This document shows positions 7,162-14,630 of a stretch of DNA of 30,226 bases, one piece after another (positions within the stretch are counted from its first letter, which is position 1; each line of letters begins with the position of its first letter). Below the pieces are notes generated by a model, which saw only the letters and a program-made list of their open reading frames with translations, was not told the DNA's origin and did no database searches. This DNA is from ZC4RG42 sp036676355 (GTDB lineage: Bacteria > Pseudomonadota > Gammaproteobacteria > Burkholderiales > SG8-39). The position numbers were made by a program, and so were the translations under genes. The DNA is taken from positions 1-30,226 of the forward strand of contig JAKFDA010000011.1 of NCBI GenBank assembly GCA_036676355.1, given 5' to 3'.

Positions 7162-8404
7162 CGTTTCGTTTCTCTCGAATATTGCGACCGTACCGCGAGC
7201 GATCATAGCGCACGCGGTGACACTTATTTCCGTTGCCGTGGTGGTCGCCGGCTGCGCCACGCAAGCGCCCGATAAGACCGGCGATGCCGTATGTCCGGCA
7301 ACGGCGCCCTGCCCAGTGTGTCCGGCACCGGTTGTAGAAGCGCCGAAGGCTCCGCCACTGGCGCCTGCCACATTCAATGACGTCGACGGCTGGGCCGATG
7401 ACGCGCTGGATCAGGCTTGGAGCGCATTTCTCGGCAGCTGCAACGGGCTCAATGCCCGTCCCGAATGGCGCAATGTGTGCGACGAAGCACGGCAACTCAA
7501 TGCCGAGCCGGCGGCCATCCGCGCTTTTTTCGAATCGCGTTTCAAACCCTATCTGCTGACCAATCAGGACGGCAGTACAAGCGGCATGATCACCGGCTAT
7601 TACGAGCCGCTGCTGCGCGGCAGCCGCATCCGTCGCGCGCCCTATAACTATCCGCTCTACGCACCACCCGACGATCTGCTCGTCATCGATCTGTCGTCCG
7701 TCGCACCCGAGACCCGGAGCATGCGCTTGCGCGGCCGCATCGAAGGGCGCAAGGTCGTGCCCTATTACAGCCGCAAGGAAATCGAGCAAGGCGTCGCGCC
7801 GGTGAACGGCAAGGAAATCGTCTGGGTGGATGACGCGGTCGAAGCATTCTTCCTGCAGATCCAGGGTTCCGGTCGCGTTCAGACCGAAGGCGGCGAAATG
7901 GTGCGGGTCGGTTACGCCGACCAGAACGGTCACCCCTATCAGTCTATCGGCCGGCTCTTGGTGGAACGCGGCGAGATGCCGCTGCACGAGGCCTCGATGC
8001 AGGGCATACAGCGCTGGGCGCGCAAGCATCCGCACAAGCTGCCTGAACTGCTCAATCAGAATCCGAGCTACGTATTTTTCCGCGAACTCCCGCATCGTGA
8101 CGGCGGGCCGCTGGGTGCGCTGGGCGTCCCGCTCACGCCGGAACGCTCTATTGCCGTCGACCCGCGTCACGTACCGCTCGGCGCACCGGTTTTTCTTTCC
8201 ACCACGCGACCGAATTCGAGCGAGCCGCTCAAGCGTCTGATGATGGCGCAGGACACCGGCGGCGCGATTCGCGGCGTCGTGCGGGCGGATTTCTTCTGGG
8301 GTTTCGGCGCCGCGGCGGGCGCCGAAGCGGGCCGCATGCGCCAGCAAGGGCGCATGTGGGTTTTGCTGCCGATCGATTACGCAGTGCCGCAGGTGGCGAA
8401 GTAA
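7148..8404 (+). CDS. mltA: Membrane-bound lytic murein transglycosylase A
   Basis: MltA cleaves the glycan strand of peptidoglycan to 1,6-anhydromuropeptides at the inner face of the outer membrane. The N-terminus is a lipoprotein signal with lipobox VAGC, lipid Cys36 counted from the ATG at 7148. A low-complexity Pro/Ala/Cys linker follows. The MltA barrel domain contains GMITGYYEPLLRGS and FFLQIQGSGRV. The C-terminal 3D domain has AQDTGGAIRGVVRADFFWGFG, with the catalytic-type Asp369 and Asp381. The total is 418 residues. The start is uncertain: ATG at 7139 and GTG at 7217 are alternatives, and none has a good ribosome site. Its product feeds the AmgK-MurU recycling route encoded at the right end of the window. 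The gene converges on dsbC with a 4-base gap. Confidence 0.93.
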   Translation: MPLSIVSFLSNIATVPRAIIAHAVTLISVAVVVAGCATQAPDKTGDAVCPATAPCPVCPAPVVEAPKAPPLAPATFNDVDGWADDALDQAWSAFLGSCNGLNARPEWRNVCDEARQLNAEPAAIRAFFESRFKPYLLTNQDGSTSGMITGYYEPLLRGSRIRRAPYNYPLYAPPDDLLVIDLSSVAPETRSMRLRGRIEGRKVVPYYSRKEIEQGVAPVNGKEIVWVDDAVEAFFLQIQGSGRVQTEGGEMVRVGYADQNGHPYQSIGRLLVERGEMPLHEASMQGIQRWARKHPHKLPELLNQNPSYVFFRELPHRDGGPLGALGVPLTPERSIAVDPRHVPLGAPVFLSTTRPNSSEPLKRLMMAQDTGGAIRGVVRADFFWGFGAAAGAEAGRMRQQGRMWVLLPIDYAVPQVAK

Positions 8405-8408
8405 AAGT

Positions 8409-9113
8409 CTACCTGGCGGCGGACTGCGTCAGCAGCTTGCCGACTTCTTCAGCGGTGATCGCGCCCGAGACGCGCTCGCCGTTGGGGAAGAACAGCGCCG
8501 GCGTGCCGTTCACACGCAATTTCTTGCCGAGCTGCAGGTTCTTCTGGATCGGCGTATCGCAATTGCCCTCGGCCGTCGGCGATTTGCCCTCGAGCATCAA
8601 CGCCGACCACGCTTTGCCGCGATCGGCCGAACACCAGACCGCTTGCGCCTTGGTCATCGAATCGGGCGACAGGATCGGATAGAGGAACACATAGACCGTC
8701 ACGTCCGGCACTTTGACCAGCTCCTGGTCCATGCGCTTGCAATAAGGACAGTTCGGATCGGTGAAATAGGCGAGCTTGCGCGTGCCTTTGCCGTTCACCA
8801 GCTTGAACGCCTGACCGAAGGGCAGGTCGTCGAAGTTGATCTTGTTCAGCGCGCGCAGCCGCGCTTCGGTGAGATTTTCCAGCGTCTGTCCGTCGTGCAC
8901 GCTGCCGACAAAGACGTATTCCGCAGCGGCGTCGGTATACAGGATTTCGTTACCGATCTGCACCTCGTACAAGCCGAGGTAGGGCGTCTTGCTGACGCTC
9001 TCGACCTTGGCGCCCGGCATGCGGGCCTCGATCGATTTCTTGATAGTCGTTTCATCGGCATGGGCCGGAATACACAGCGCAAGCAGCAGCGTACAAAGAA
9101 GACTGCGCAACAT
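8409..9113 (-). CDS. dsbC: Thiol:disulfide interchange protein DsbC
   Basis: This is a periplasmic disulfide isomerase that repairs wrongly paired cysteines and is normally kept reduced by DsbD. It has 234 residues: a signal peptide ending PAHA-D (cleavage near residue 19), an N-terminal dimerisation domain, and a thioredoxin-fold domain. The active site is CPYC (Cys122, Cys125) and the cis-proline is Thr204-Pro205. A second, structural cysteine pair is seen at Cys161 and Cys185, as in E. coli DsbC. The ATG at 9113 lies 20 bases after the UbiH-type gene, so the two are probably co-transcribed. One likely client encoded in this window is LptD, which has an interdomain cysteine pair. That link is an inference. 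Confidence 0.93.
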   Translation of the reverse strand: MLRSLLCTLLLALCIPAHADETTIKKSIEARMPGAKVESVSKTPYLGLYEVQIGNEILYTDAAAEYVFVGSVHDGQTLENLTEARLRALNKINFDDLPFGQAFKLVNGKGTRKLAYFTDPNCPYCKRMDQELVKVPDVTVYVFLYPILSPDSMTKAQAVWCSADRGKAWSALMLEGKSPTAEGNCDTPIQKNLQLGKKLRVNGTPALFFPNGERVSGAITAEEVGKLLTQSAAR

Positions 9114-9133
9114 GACAACCTTTCGAATAAGGA

Positions 9134-10315
9134 TTAACCGAGCGCCTGACGCACGAGCAGGCTTTTAAACATGCTCGCGCGATCGGCATAAACCAGGCCG
9201 CGATTGCGGATGGCTGCAAGTGTAGGACTGCGCGCCGCGAACAAGCGCTCTAACGTGTGCGTCACCATGCGCATCGCCGCGACCGGCTCGGCGCGAACGC
9301 GCTGGTAACGCCGCAGCACGCTCATATCGCCGCATGAACGATAGGACTCCCGTTCGGTAATGAGTCGCGCAAGCGTTTGCGCATCGCCGAAACCGAGATT
9401 TACGCCCTGCCCGGCCAGCGGATGCACGACATGCGCGGCATCGCCGATCAACGCCACATGCGGCGCGACGATGTCCGGCACACGCAGCTTCTGTAACGGG
9501 AACGCCTGCGGCGGCGTGATGACTCGCAGCGTGCCGAGCACTTGCTGTCCCGCTTCGGCAACGCGCTCAGCCAATCGTTCCGGCGCCAGATCGAGCAATT
9601 CGCGTCCATGGGCTTGCGGAGTGGACCAGACCATCGACATGCGCGCGTCCGGCAGCGGCAGATAGGCCAGCACCCCATCGCTGCGAAACCACTGGAACGC
9701 GGTGCCGTCGTGAGCGCGCTCGCATTCAAAATTTGCGACCACCCCGAGCGCTTGATACGGCTCGGCCTCGGCATGCAAACCGGCTGCGCTGCGCAGCCAG
9801 GAATTGGCCCCATCGGCACCGACCAGCAAGGCGGCACGCAACGTGCGTCCGTCGTCGAGCTTCAATATCGCTTCGTCGGGCTCGAACTGCCCGGTGATGC
9901 AGCGCGCCCCGGTGATCAGCTCGACACTCGGCGCAGCTTCTAGCGCGTCCCACAGCGCATGCTGCAGACGGCCGGACTCGACAATATGGGCCAGCGCCGC
10001 GACGCCCGTTTCGTAGGCGGAAAAGCTCAGTTTCGAATCGGCCGCATCGCCACGAATGTCCATGCGAGCGACCGGCTGAATGCGCGCGGCATCCAGCGCC
10101 GGCCAGGCGCCGAGCGCTTGCAAAAACCTGACGCTGGCGGGATTGAGCGCATAGATTCGGCTATCCCAGGCATCGGTGCGTGGCGACGGCGGCGAAGGCT
10201 CGACGACACCCACGCGCAAACCGCCGTCACGCAGCGCGAGGGCGAAACTCGCGCCGACGAGACCGGCGCCGATGACGAGAACGTCGAAGGAAGCGGAAGA
10301 GGACGAAGGCAGCAC
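9134..10315 (-). CDS. UbiH/UbiF/VisC-type FAD-dependent ubiquinone-ring hydroxylase
   Basis: This 393-residue flavoprotein monooxygenase belongs to the family that hydroxylates the ubiquinone ring. Seen are the FAD/ADP-binding GAGLVG (16-21), the DG motif LVGADGANS (residues 165-172) and the GD motif LIGDAAHVVHPLAGQGVNLG (from residue 289). Family members differ in which ring carbon they attack (UbiH C1, UbiF C6, UbiI C5, with broader UbiL/UbiM types), and I cannot assign one. The start must be the GTG at 10315, because an in-frame TAG lies 4 codons upstream and no other start codon precedes the FAD motif. There is no Shine-Dalgarno sequence, and a TAGAAT box ends 6 bases before the GTG, which hints at a leaderless mRNA. 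It is followed closely by dsbC. Confidence 0.88.
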   Translation of the reverse strand: MLPSSSSASFDVLVIGAGLVGASFALALRDGGLRVGVVEPSPPSPRTDAWDSRIYALNPASVRFLQALGAWPALDAARIQPVARMDIRGDAADSKLSFSAYETGVAALAHIVESGRLQHALWDALEAAPSVELITGARCITGQFEPDEAILKLDDGRTLRAALLVGADGANSWLRSAAGLHAEAEPYQALGVVANFECERAHDGTAFQWFRSDGVLAYLPLPDARMSMVWSTPQAHGRELLDLAPERLAERVAEAGQQVLGTLRVITPPQAFPLQKLRVPDIVAPHVALIGDAAHVVHPLAGQGVNLGFGDAQTLARLITERESYRSCGDMSVLRRYQRVRAEPVAAMRMVTHTLERLFAARSPTLAAIRNRGLVYADRASMFKSLLVRQALG

Positions 10316-10321
10316 GAAGCG

Positions 10322-10327
10322 ATTCTA
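10322..10327 (-). promoter_or_regulatory. -10-like box immediately before the UbiH-type gene
   Basis: TAGAAT on the minus strand is separated from the GTG start codon by only CGCTTC. Transcription would begin at or next to the G of GTG. No clear -35 is present; the -35 position falls at the outer edge of repeat copy B. Confidence 0.4.
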
Positions 10328-10347
10328 CCCGTGCGGCCTTTCGGCTA

Positions 10348-10478
10348 TGGAAGCTCTGATTAAGGTAGCCTGATCGAGGCAATCGCCAGTTCGTTCGCGT
10401 AAGCAATTGATGGCTTTGCCCTCGCTCGCACAGCTTCGCGCACTCGCAACCATCCTCGGCACTTAATCAGACATCCCC
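10348..10478. repeat. MITE-like intergenic repeat, copy B
   Basis: This 131-bp element is flanked by TA (10346-10347 and 10479-10480). The left end is TGGAAGCTCTGATTAAG. The right end read inward is GGGGATGTCTGATTAAG, so the innermost TCTGATTAAG is a perfect 10-bp inverted repeat. Where copy A has GATC in both arms, this copy has GATT and AATC, so both arms changed together. It fills most of the gap between the panE-like gene and the UbiH-type gene, in the same orientation as copy A. It has no coding capacity of note. Confidence 0.7.
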
Positions 10479-10486
10479 TATACGAC

Positions 10487-11500
10487 TCAGGCGCGCGGTT
10501 GGGCGCGAATGAGAACGTTCTCTTCCTGCATGGTGCGTGCAAGCAGCTTGACGAGCGCGAACGTCGTTTCGATATGCGGTACCGGCGTCTCGGTCATTTT
10601 GGCGAGCTCGATGACAGAGCCGACCAGCGCGTCGATTTCCGGATCGCGGCCCGCCTCGACGTCCTGCAGCATGGAGGTCTTGTGCTTGCCCACTTTTTCC
10701 GCACCGGCAATGCGCTTTTCCAGCGGCACGCGGAAGGTAATGCCCAGTTTGTTCGCAACGGTCTGTGCCTCGGTCATCATCGCGGCGGCCAGATCGCGCG
10801 TCAGCGGGAATTGGCAGATATCGACCAGGGTCGAATGCGTCAGCGAACTGATCGGGTTGAAAGTCAGGTTGCCCCACAGCTTCAACCACATCTCGGAGCG
10901 GATGTTCTCCAGCACCGGCGCCTTGAGGCCGCCACGCGTAAACATTTCGGACACGCGTTGCGCACGCTCGGAGGTCGAACCATCGAGTTCGCCGATAGGG
11001 AAGCGTTCGCCTTCGATATGGTGAATCACGCCCGGCGCGACCAGTTCCGAAGCGGGGTAGACCACACAACCAAGCAGACGGCTCGGATCGATTGCGGATT
11101 TGATCTTGCCGCCCGGATCGACGCTCTCCACCGTGCGGTCGGCGAAATTGGGGTTCGCGCTGTTGCGCTGGAAATACCACCATGGGATCCCGTTCTGCAT
11201 CGGGATAATGATGGTGTCCTTATGCAGCAGCTTGTCCAGATCGGGCAGGATGGGCTCGACCTGATGCGCTTTCATGCCAAGGATGACGACGTCCTGCTGC
11301 CCCGCGTCATCCCAGGTGCACGCGCGCACGTTGCGCGCGACGTGTTCGCTGCCGTCATGATCCCGCAGCGTCATGCCGTTGGCACGAATAGCTTCGAGAT
11401 TAGCGCCCCGGACGACCACCGTTACATCTTCACCGCCCAGCGCGAGCTTGACAGCAACCAATCCGCCGATCGCGCCGGCGCCGACTACGCATACTTTCAT
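10487..11500 (-). CDS. 2-dehydropantoate 2-reductase family protein (PanE/ApbA)
   Basis: This 337-residue NADPH-dependent reductase belongs to the ketopantoate reductase family, whose classical member makes pantoate for pantothenate and CoA. The N-terminal Rossmann fold starts at once with VVGAGAIGG (residues 5-13), followed by ILGMKAHQ and MQNGIPWWYF. The C-terminal helical domain has the catalytic Lys207 and conserved Asn211/Asn215 (MWLKLWGNLTFNP) and TSMLQDVEAGRDPEID, near where the substrate-binding Ser and Glu sit in PanE. It is about 30 residues longer than E. coli PanE. Burkholderiales carry several PanE-like paralogues, and some may act on other 2-oxoacids. Ketopantoate is therefore probable rather than certain. 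The ATG at 11500 has a good ribosome site (GGAGAAGC). It stands alone, with a repeat copy following. Confidence 0.85.
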   Translation of the reverse strand: MKVCVVGAGAIGGLVAVKLALGGEDVTVVVRGANLEAIRANGMTLRDHDGSEHVARNVRACTWDDAGQQDVVILGMKAHQVEPILPDLDKLLHKDTIIIPMQNGIPWWYFQRNSANPNFADRTVESVDPGGKIKSAIDPSRLLGCVVYPASELVAPGVIHHIEGERFPIGELDGSTSERAQRVSEMFTRGGLKAPVLENIRSEMWLKLWGNLTFNPISSLTHSTLVDICQFPLTRDLAAAMMTEAQTVANKLGITFRVPLEKRIAGAEKVGKHKTSMLQDVEAGRDPEIDALVGSVIELAKMTETPVPHIETTFALVKLLARTMQEENVLIRAQPRA

Positions 11501-11544
11501 GCTTGCTTCTCCATTCGAGTCGCCCGGAACGCTGAGCGTCTCAT

Positions 11545-11574
11545 TCGTGCGATAGATTTTTCGTGCGATAGATT
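11545..11574. repeat. Short tandem repeat (14-mer, 16-bp period)
   Basis: TCGTGCGATAGATT occurs at 11545-11558 and again at 11561-11574, separated by TT. It lies between the panE-like gene and the tRNA promoter. No function is apparent. Confidence 0.6.
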
Positions 11575-11639
11575 ATGTGGCGATAATGCGGGGCTGCCTT
11601 GATTTCTGTCAACCGGAACTTGACAGATCGACTTGAACC

Positions 11640-11669
11640 TTGACACCTGCGAGGGCGGGTCTGGATAAT
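11640..11669 (+). promoter_or_regulatory. Sigma-70 promoter of the CAU tRNA
   Basis: TTGACA (11640-11645) is followed after 18 bases by GATAAT (11664-11669), five of six matching consensus. The tRNA begins 13 bases later, with a GC-rich discriminator stretch (CGCCGTCCCGCG) between, as is usual for stable-RNA promoters. Confidence 0.75.
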
Positions 11670-11682
11670 CGCCGTCCCGCGT

Positions 11683-11758
11683 GGCGAATTAGCTCAGTGG
11701 TTAGAGCAGCGGAATCATAATCCGTTGGTCCGGGGTTCAAATCCCTGATTCGCCACCA
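11683..11758 (+). tRNA. tRNA with CAU anticodon (elongator Met, or Ile2 read as AUA)
   Basis: A complete cloverleaf: acceptor GGCGAAT pairs with ATTCGCC, then discriminator A and encoded CCA (11756-11758). The D stem is GCTC/GAGC. The anticodon stem is GCGGA/TCCGT with loop ATCATAA, anticodon CAT at positions 34-36. The T stem has one G-U pair around TTCAAAT. A full acceptor pair at 1-72 excludes initiator tRNA. CAU is shared by elongator tRNA-Met and by tRNA-Ile2, in which TilS converts the C to lysidine. The short D loop (AGTGGTTA) and the TTGGTC variable loop resemble E. coli Ile2, but the A-U pair at 5-68 does not match its C-G. I therefore leave the identity open. Confidence 0.92.
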
Positions 11759-11839
11759 CTTTCTACTCTGACCGGAAATGTCGGCTCCGACGGCGACGGC
11801 AACGCACTTATGGCGCAGTCGCAACCCCGGTATTTTCCC

Positions 11840-11845
11840 TAGAAT
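11840..11845 (+). promoter_or_regulatory. -10-like box upstream of the exported hypothetical gene
   Basis: TAGAAT lies 28 bases before the ATG at 11874, in the gap after the tRNA. It has the same form and spacing as the boxes before rpe, glyQ and amgK. No clear -35 is seen. Confidence 0.4.
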
Positions 11846-11873
11846 AGTCGCTCCCCCGTTCCGGATCGCCTCC

Positions 11874-12269
11874 ATGCGTCTTTCATATAGTCGTTTCGTG
11901 ATCGCCTTTATCGCCGGCGGTGTGGCATGCGGTGCCTGGGCGCAGTTGAGGGCCATTCCGCCCGATACCAAACGGGGCGAGTTGACGCACGTACACGAAA
12001 ACGTGATGCAACTCGATGGCAAACAGGTGCGGCTCGCCCCCGGCGCGCTTATTCGCGACACGAACAACATCATCGTTCTCCCGACCATGGTGCCGGCCAG
12101 GGCCGTGGTGAGATATCGGATCGATAATCAGGGCATGCTGAACCGCGCATGGATTCTCAGTCCGCAGGAGGCCGCGCAGGACACCGCAGCAAAACCGGTG
12201 CCGGTGCCGTCGCCGGCGCCGGTCAAGCCCGACGCGGACAAAAACCAGGGCGGTGAGTCCGATAAATAG
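11874..12269 (+). CDS. Exported hypothetical protein upstream of miaB
   Basis: This 131-residue protein has a Sec signal peptide: MRLSYSR, a hydrophobic stretch, then GAWAQ, with cleavage expected after residue 23. The mature part (RAIPPDTKRGELTHVHENVMQLDG, then VRLAPGALIRDTNNIIVLP) looks like a compact beta-rich domain. It ends with WILSPQEAAQ and a low-complexity tail rich in Pro, Val and Lys (KPVPVPSPAPVKPDADK). I believe similar proteins occur at this place in other Burkholderiales, but I know no function. The frame is open upstream to 11778, but the ATG at 11874 gives the clean signal peptide and lies 28 bases after a TAGAAT box. Its stop lies 7 bases before the miaB ATG. A periplasmic role is the only thing the sequence supports. 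Confidence 0.8.
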   Translation: MRLSYSRFVIAFIAGGVACGAWAQLRAIPPDTKRGELTHVHENVMQLDGKQVRLAPGALIRDTNNIIVLPTMVPARAVVRYRIDNQGMLNRAWILSPQEAAQDTAAKPVPVPSPAPVKPDADKNQGGESDK

Positions 12270-12276
12270 TGCAGCA

Positions 12277-13629
12277 ATGACCAAGCGCGTTTACATCAAG
12301 ACTTTCGGCTGCCAGATGAACGAGTACGACTCGGACAAGATGGCCGACGTACTGCGTGCCGCAGAAGGACTCGAACCGACCGACCGCCCCGAAGAGGCGG
12401 ACGTCATTCTGTTCAACACCTGTTCGGTGCGCGAAAAGGCGCAGGAAAAAGTCTTTCACGATCTCGGCCGCGTCCGTCATCTCAAACTGGAAAACCCCGA
12501 TCTGGTGATCGGCGTGGGCGGTTGCGTGGCGAGTCAGGAGGGCGCCGCCATCGTTAAGCGGGCGCCCTTCGTCGACATCGTATTCGGTCCGCAGACCCTG
12601 CATCGTCTGCCCGCGCTGATTGCCGAGCGCCGGCGCAGTGGCAAGGCGCAGGTCGACATCTCCTTTCCGGAAATCGAAAAGTTTGATCACTTACCGCCCG
12701 CACGCGTGGAAGCGGCGACGGCTTTCGTGTCGATCATGGAAGGCTGCAGCAAGTACTGCAGCTACTGTGTCGTGCCCTATACCCGCGGCGAAGAAGTGTC
12801 GCGACCGTTCGAAGACGTCGTGATCGAAATCGCCGATCTGGCCGATCGCGGCGTCAAGGAAGTCACGCTGCTGGGGCAAAACGTCAATGCTTACCTCGGC
12901 CGCATGCCGGACGGTCAGATCGCCGACTTCGCCCTGCTGCTTGAATACATCGCCGAAGTGCCCGGTATCGAGCGTATTCGCTACACCACCTCGCACCCCA
13001 AGGAATTCACGCAGCGCCTCATCGACGCTTACGCCAAACTACCCAAACTGGTATCGCATGTGCACCTGCCCGTACAGTCGGGGTCGGATCGCATTCTGGC
13101 GGCGATGAAGCGCGGTTACACCGTACTGGAATATAAATCGATCATTCGGCGCCTGCGCGCAGCGCGCCCGAATATCTGCGTCTCTTCGGATTTCATCGTC
13201 GGCTTCCCGGGCGAAAGCGAACACGATTTCGAGCAGACGATGAAGCTCGTGCACGACGTCGACTTCGATGCGTCCTTCTCCTTCATCTACAGCGCTCGCC
13301 CCGGCACACCCGCGGCCGATCTACCGGACGACACACCGCATGCGCTGAAGCTCGAACGGCTCACGCGCCTGCAGGCGCAACTCGAAGCCAACGGACGGGC
13401 GGTCAACGAAGCGATGGTCGGCACGGTTCAACGCGTACTGGTCGAAGGTCACGCGAAAAAGAATGCCAGCGAACTGGCCGGTCGCACCGACAACAACCGC
13501 ATGGTCAATTTCGCCGCGCCGGAACGGCTGATCGGTCATTTCGTCGATGTCTACATCGAGACCGCTTTGCCGCATTCATTGCGCGGCCGGGTTCGTACGC
13601 GCGAGGACCTTCTCGCGATGCCGGCTTGA
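12277..13629 (+). CDS. miaB: tRNA-2-methylthio-N6-isopentenyladenosine synthase
   Basis: MiaB is a radical-SAM methylthiotransferase that turns i6A37 into ms2i6A37 in tRNAs reading UNN codons. It has 450 residues. The N-terminal UPF0004 domain has the three auxiliary-cluster cysteines Cys12, Cys49 and Cys83. The radical-SAM motif CSKYCSYC gives Cys157, Cys161 and Cys164, the same numbers as in E. coli MiaB. A C-terminal TRAM domain follows (from about residue 380, GTVQRVLVEGHAKK). The ATG at 12277 is 7 bases after the upstream gene. A GTG at 12253 would overlap that gene and adds nothing family-like. The stop overlaps the TTG start of phoH. Confidence 0.97.
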   Translation: MTKRVYIKTFGCQMNEYDSDKMADVLRAAEGLEPTDRPEEADVILFNTCSVREKAQEKVFHDLGRVRHLKLENPDLVIGVGGCVASQEGAAIVKRAPFVDIVFGPQTLHRLPALIAERRRSGKAQVDISFPEIEKFDHLPPARVEAATAFVSIMEGCSKYCSYCVVPYTRGEEVSRPFEDVVIEIADLADRGVKEVTLLGQNVNAYLGRMPDGQIADFALLLEYIAEVPGIERIRYTTSHPKEFTQRLIDAYAKLPKLVSHVHLPVQSGSDRILAAMKRGYTVLEYKSIIRRLRAARPNICVSSDFIVGFPGESEHDFEQTMKLVHDVDFDASFSFIYSARPGTPAADLPDDTPHALKLERLTRLQAQLEANGRAVNEAMVGTVQRVLVEGHAKKNASELAGRTDNNRMVNFAAPERLIGHFVDVYIETALPHSLRGRVRTREDLLAMPA

Positions 13630-14630
13630 GCACTAAAAAGGCGCCCACACGCTCCGCCACGCGGGGCACGGCTTTCGAACTGACGCTTGAACCGGCGGAT
13701 AACCAGCGACTGGCCAATCTGTGTGGCGCGCTGGACGAGAATCTGCGCCAGATGGAAGCCGGACTCGACGTCGCCATTGCGCGGCGCGGAGATCGCTTCA
13801 GTCTGCGCGGGGCGCCTGAGCAAGTGCAACGCGCGGCCGACATGCTGCAAAATTTCTATGCCGCAGCAACGCGCGAATTGTCCATCGACGACGTGCAACT
13901 GGGCATTGTCGAGGCACAGAAACCCGATATCGAAAACGGCGAACGGCCCGCCCTGCTGACCCGTCGCGCCGATTTGCACGGCCGCACGCCGCGACAGCGC
14001 CAATATTTGCAGAACATTCTCGAAAGCGACATCACTTTCGGTGTCGGCCCGGCCGGAACGGGAAAGACCTATCTGGCCGTGGCATGCGCGGTCGACGCGC
14101 TCGAACGCGATGCGGTCAAACGCATCGTGCTGGTGCGGCCGGCGGTCGAAGCCGGCGAACGCCTCGGCTTTCTGCCCGGCGATCTGGCGCAGAAGGTCGA
14201 CCCGTATCTGCGTCCACTGTACGACGCACTGTACGACCTGATGGGCTTCGACAAGGTCGGCAAAATGTTCGAGCGCGGCGCGATCGAAATCGCGCCGCTG
14301 GCGTACATGCGCGGACGCACCCTCAATCACTCCTTCATCATTCTGGACGAAGCGCAAAACACCACGCCGGAACAGATGAAGATGTTCCTGACGCGGATCG
14401 GTTTCGGCACCAAGGCGGTCATTACCGGCGACGTCACCCAAATCGACCTGCAGCGCGGCCAGAAAAGCGGCCTGGTGGAAGCGCGACATATCCTCGCCAA
14501 TGTTCGAGGCATTGCCTTCACCATTTTCGAATCCGAAGACGTCGTTCGGCATCCGCTCGTGGCGCGCATCGTCAACGCTTACGAAGATTACGAAACCGGC
14601 GCAGGCATACGCGCGCCGCGCGCTACCTAA
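13626..14630 (+). CDS. PhoH-like ATPase (YbeZ)
   Basis: This 334-residue PhoH/YbeZ-type P-loop ATPase is a probable RNA-linked partner of YbeY. An N-terminal KH-like region (about 15-85) precedes the ATPase domain. Walker A is GPAGTGKT (141-148), the segment IVLVRPAVEAGERLGFLPG is conserved, and Walker B is FIILDEAQN (about residues 237-245), followed by ITGDVTQIDL. The only start that fits is TTG at 13626, which forms a TTGA overlap with the miaB stop. The stop codon directly abuts the GTG of ybeY. The miaB-phoH-ybeY-corC-lnt order is widespread in proteobacteria and ties this gene to RNA maturation rather than to phosphate starvation, despite its name. Confidence 0.95.
   Translation: MSTKKAPTRSATRGTAFELTLEPADNQRLANLCGALDENLRQMEAGLDVAIARRGDRFSLRGAPEQVQRAADMLQNFYAAATRELSIDDVQLGIVEAQKPDIENGERPALLTRRADLHGRTPRQRQYLQNILESDITFGVGPAGTGKTYLAVACAVDALERDAVKRIVLVRPAVEAGERLGFLPGDLAQKVDPYLRPLYDALYDLMGFDKVGKMFERGAIEIAPLAYMRGRTLNHSFIILDEAQNTTPEQMKMFLTRIGFGTKAVITGDVTQIDLQRGQKSGLVEARHILANVRGIAFTIFESEDVVRHPLVARIVNAYEDYETGAGIRAPRAT

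Noticed and set aside
7154..8347. 397-codon minus-strand frame
   Set aside because: Antisense of mltA, whose lipobox and 3D-domain motifs are clear on the plus strand.
11609..12088. 159-codon frame on the minus strand containing RDLNPGPTDYDSAALTTEL
   Set aside because: This is the well-known spurious translation of the antisense strand of a CAU tRNA. It overlaps the tRNA and the exported protein gene.
12253..12276. Upstream GTG start for miaB
   Set aside because: It overlaps the preceding gene and adds eight residues not seen in the family. The ATG at 12277 begins the conserved N-terminus.
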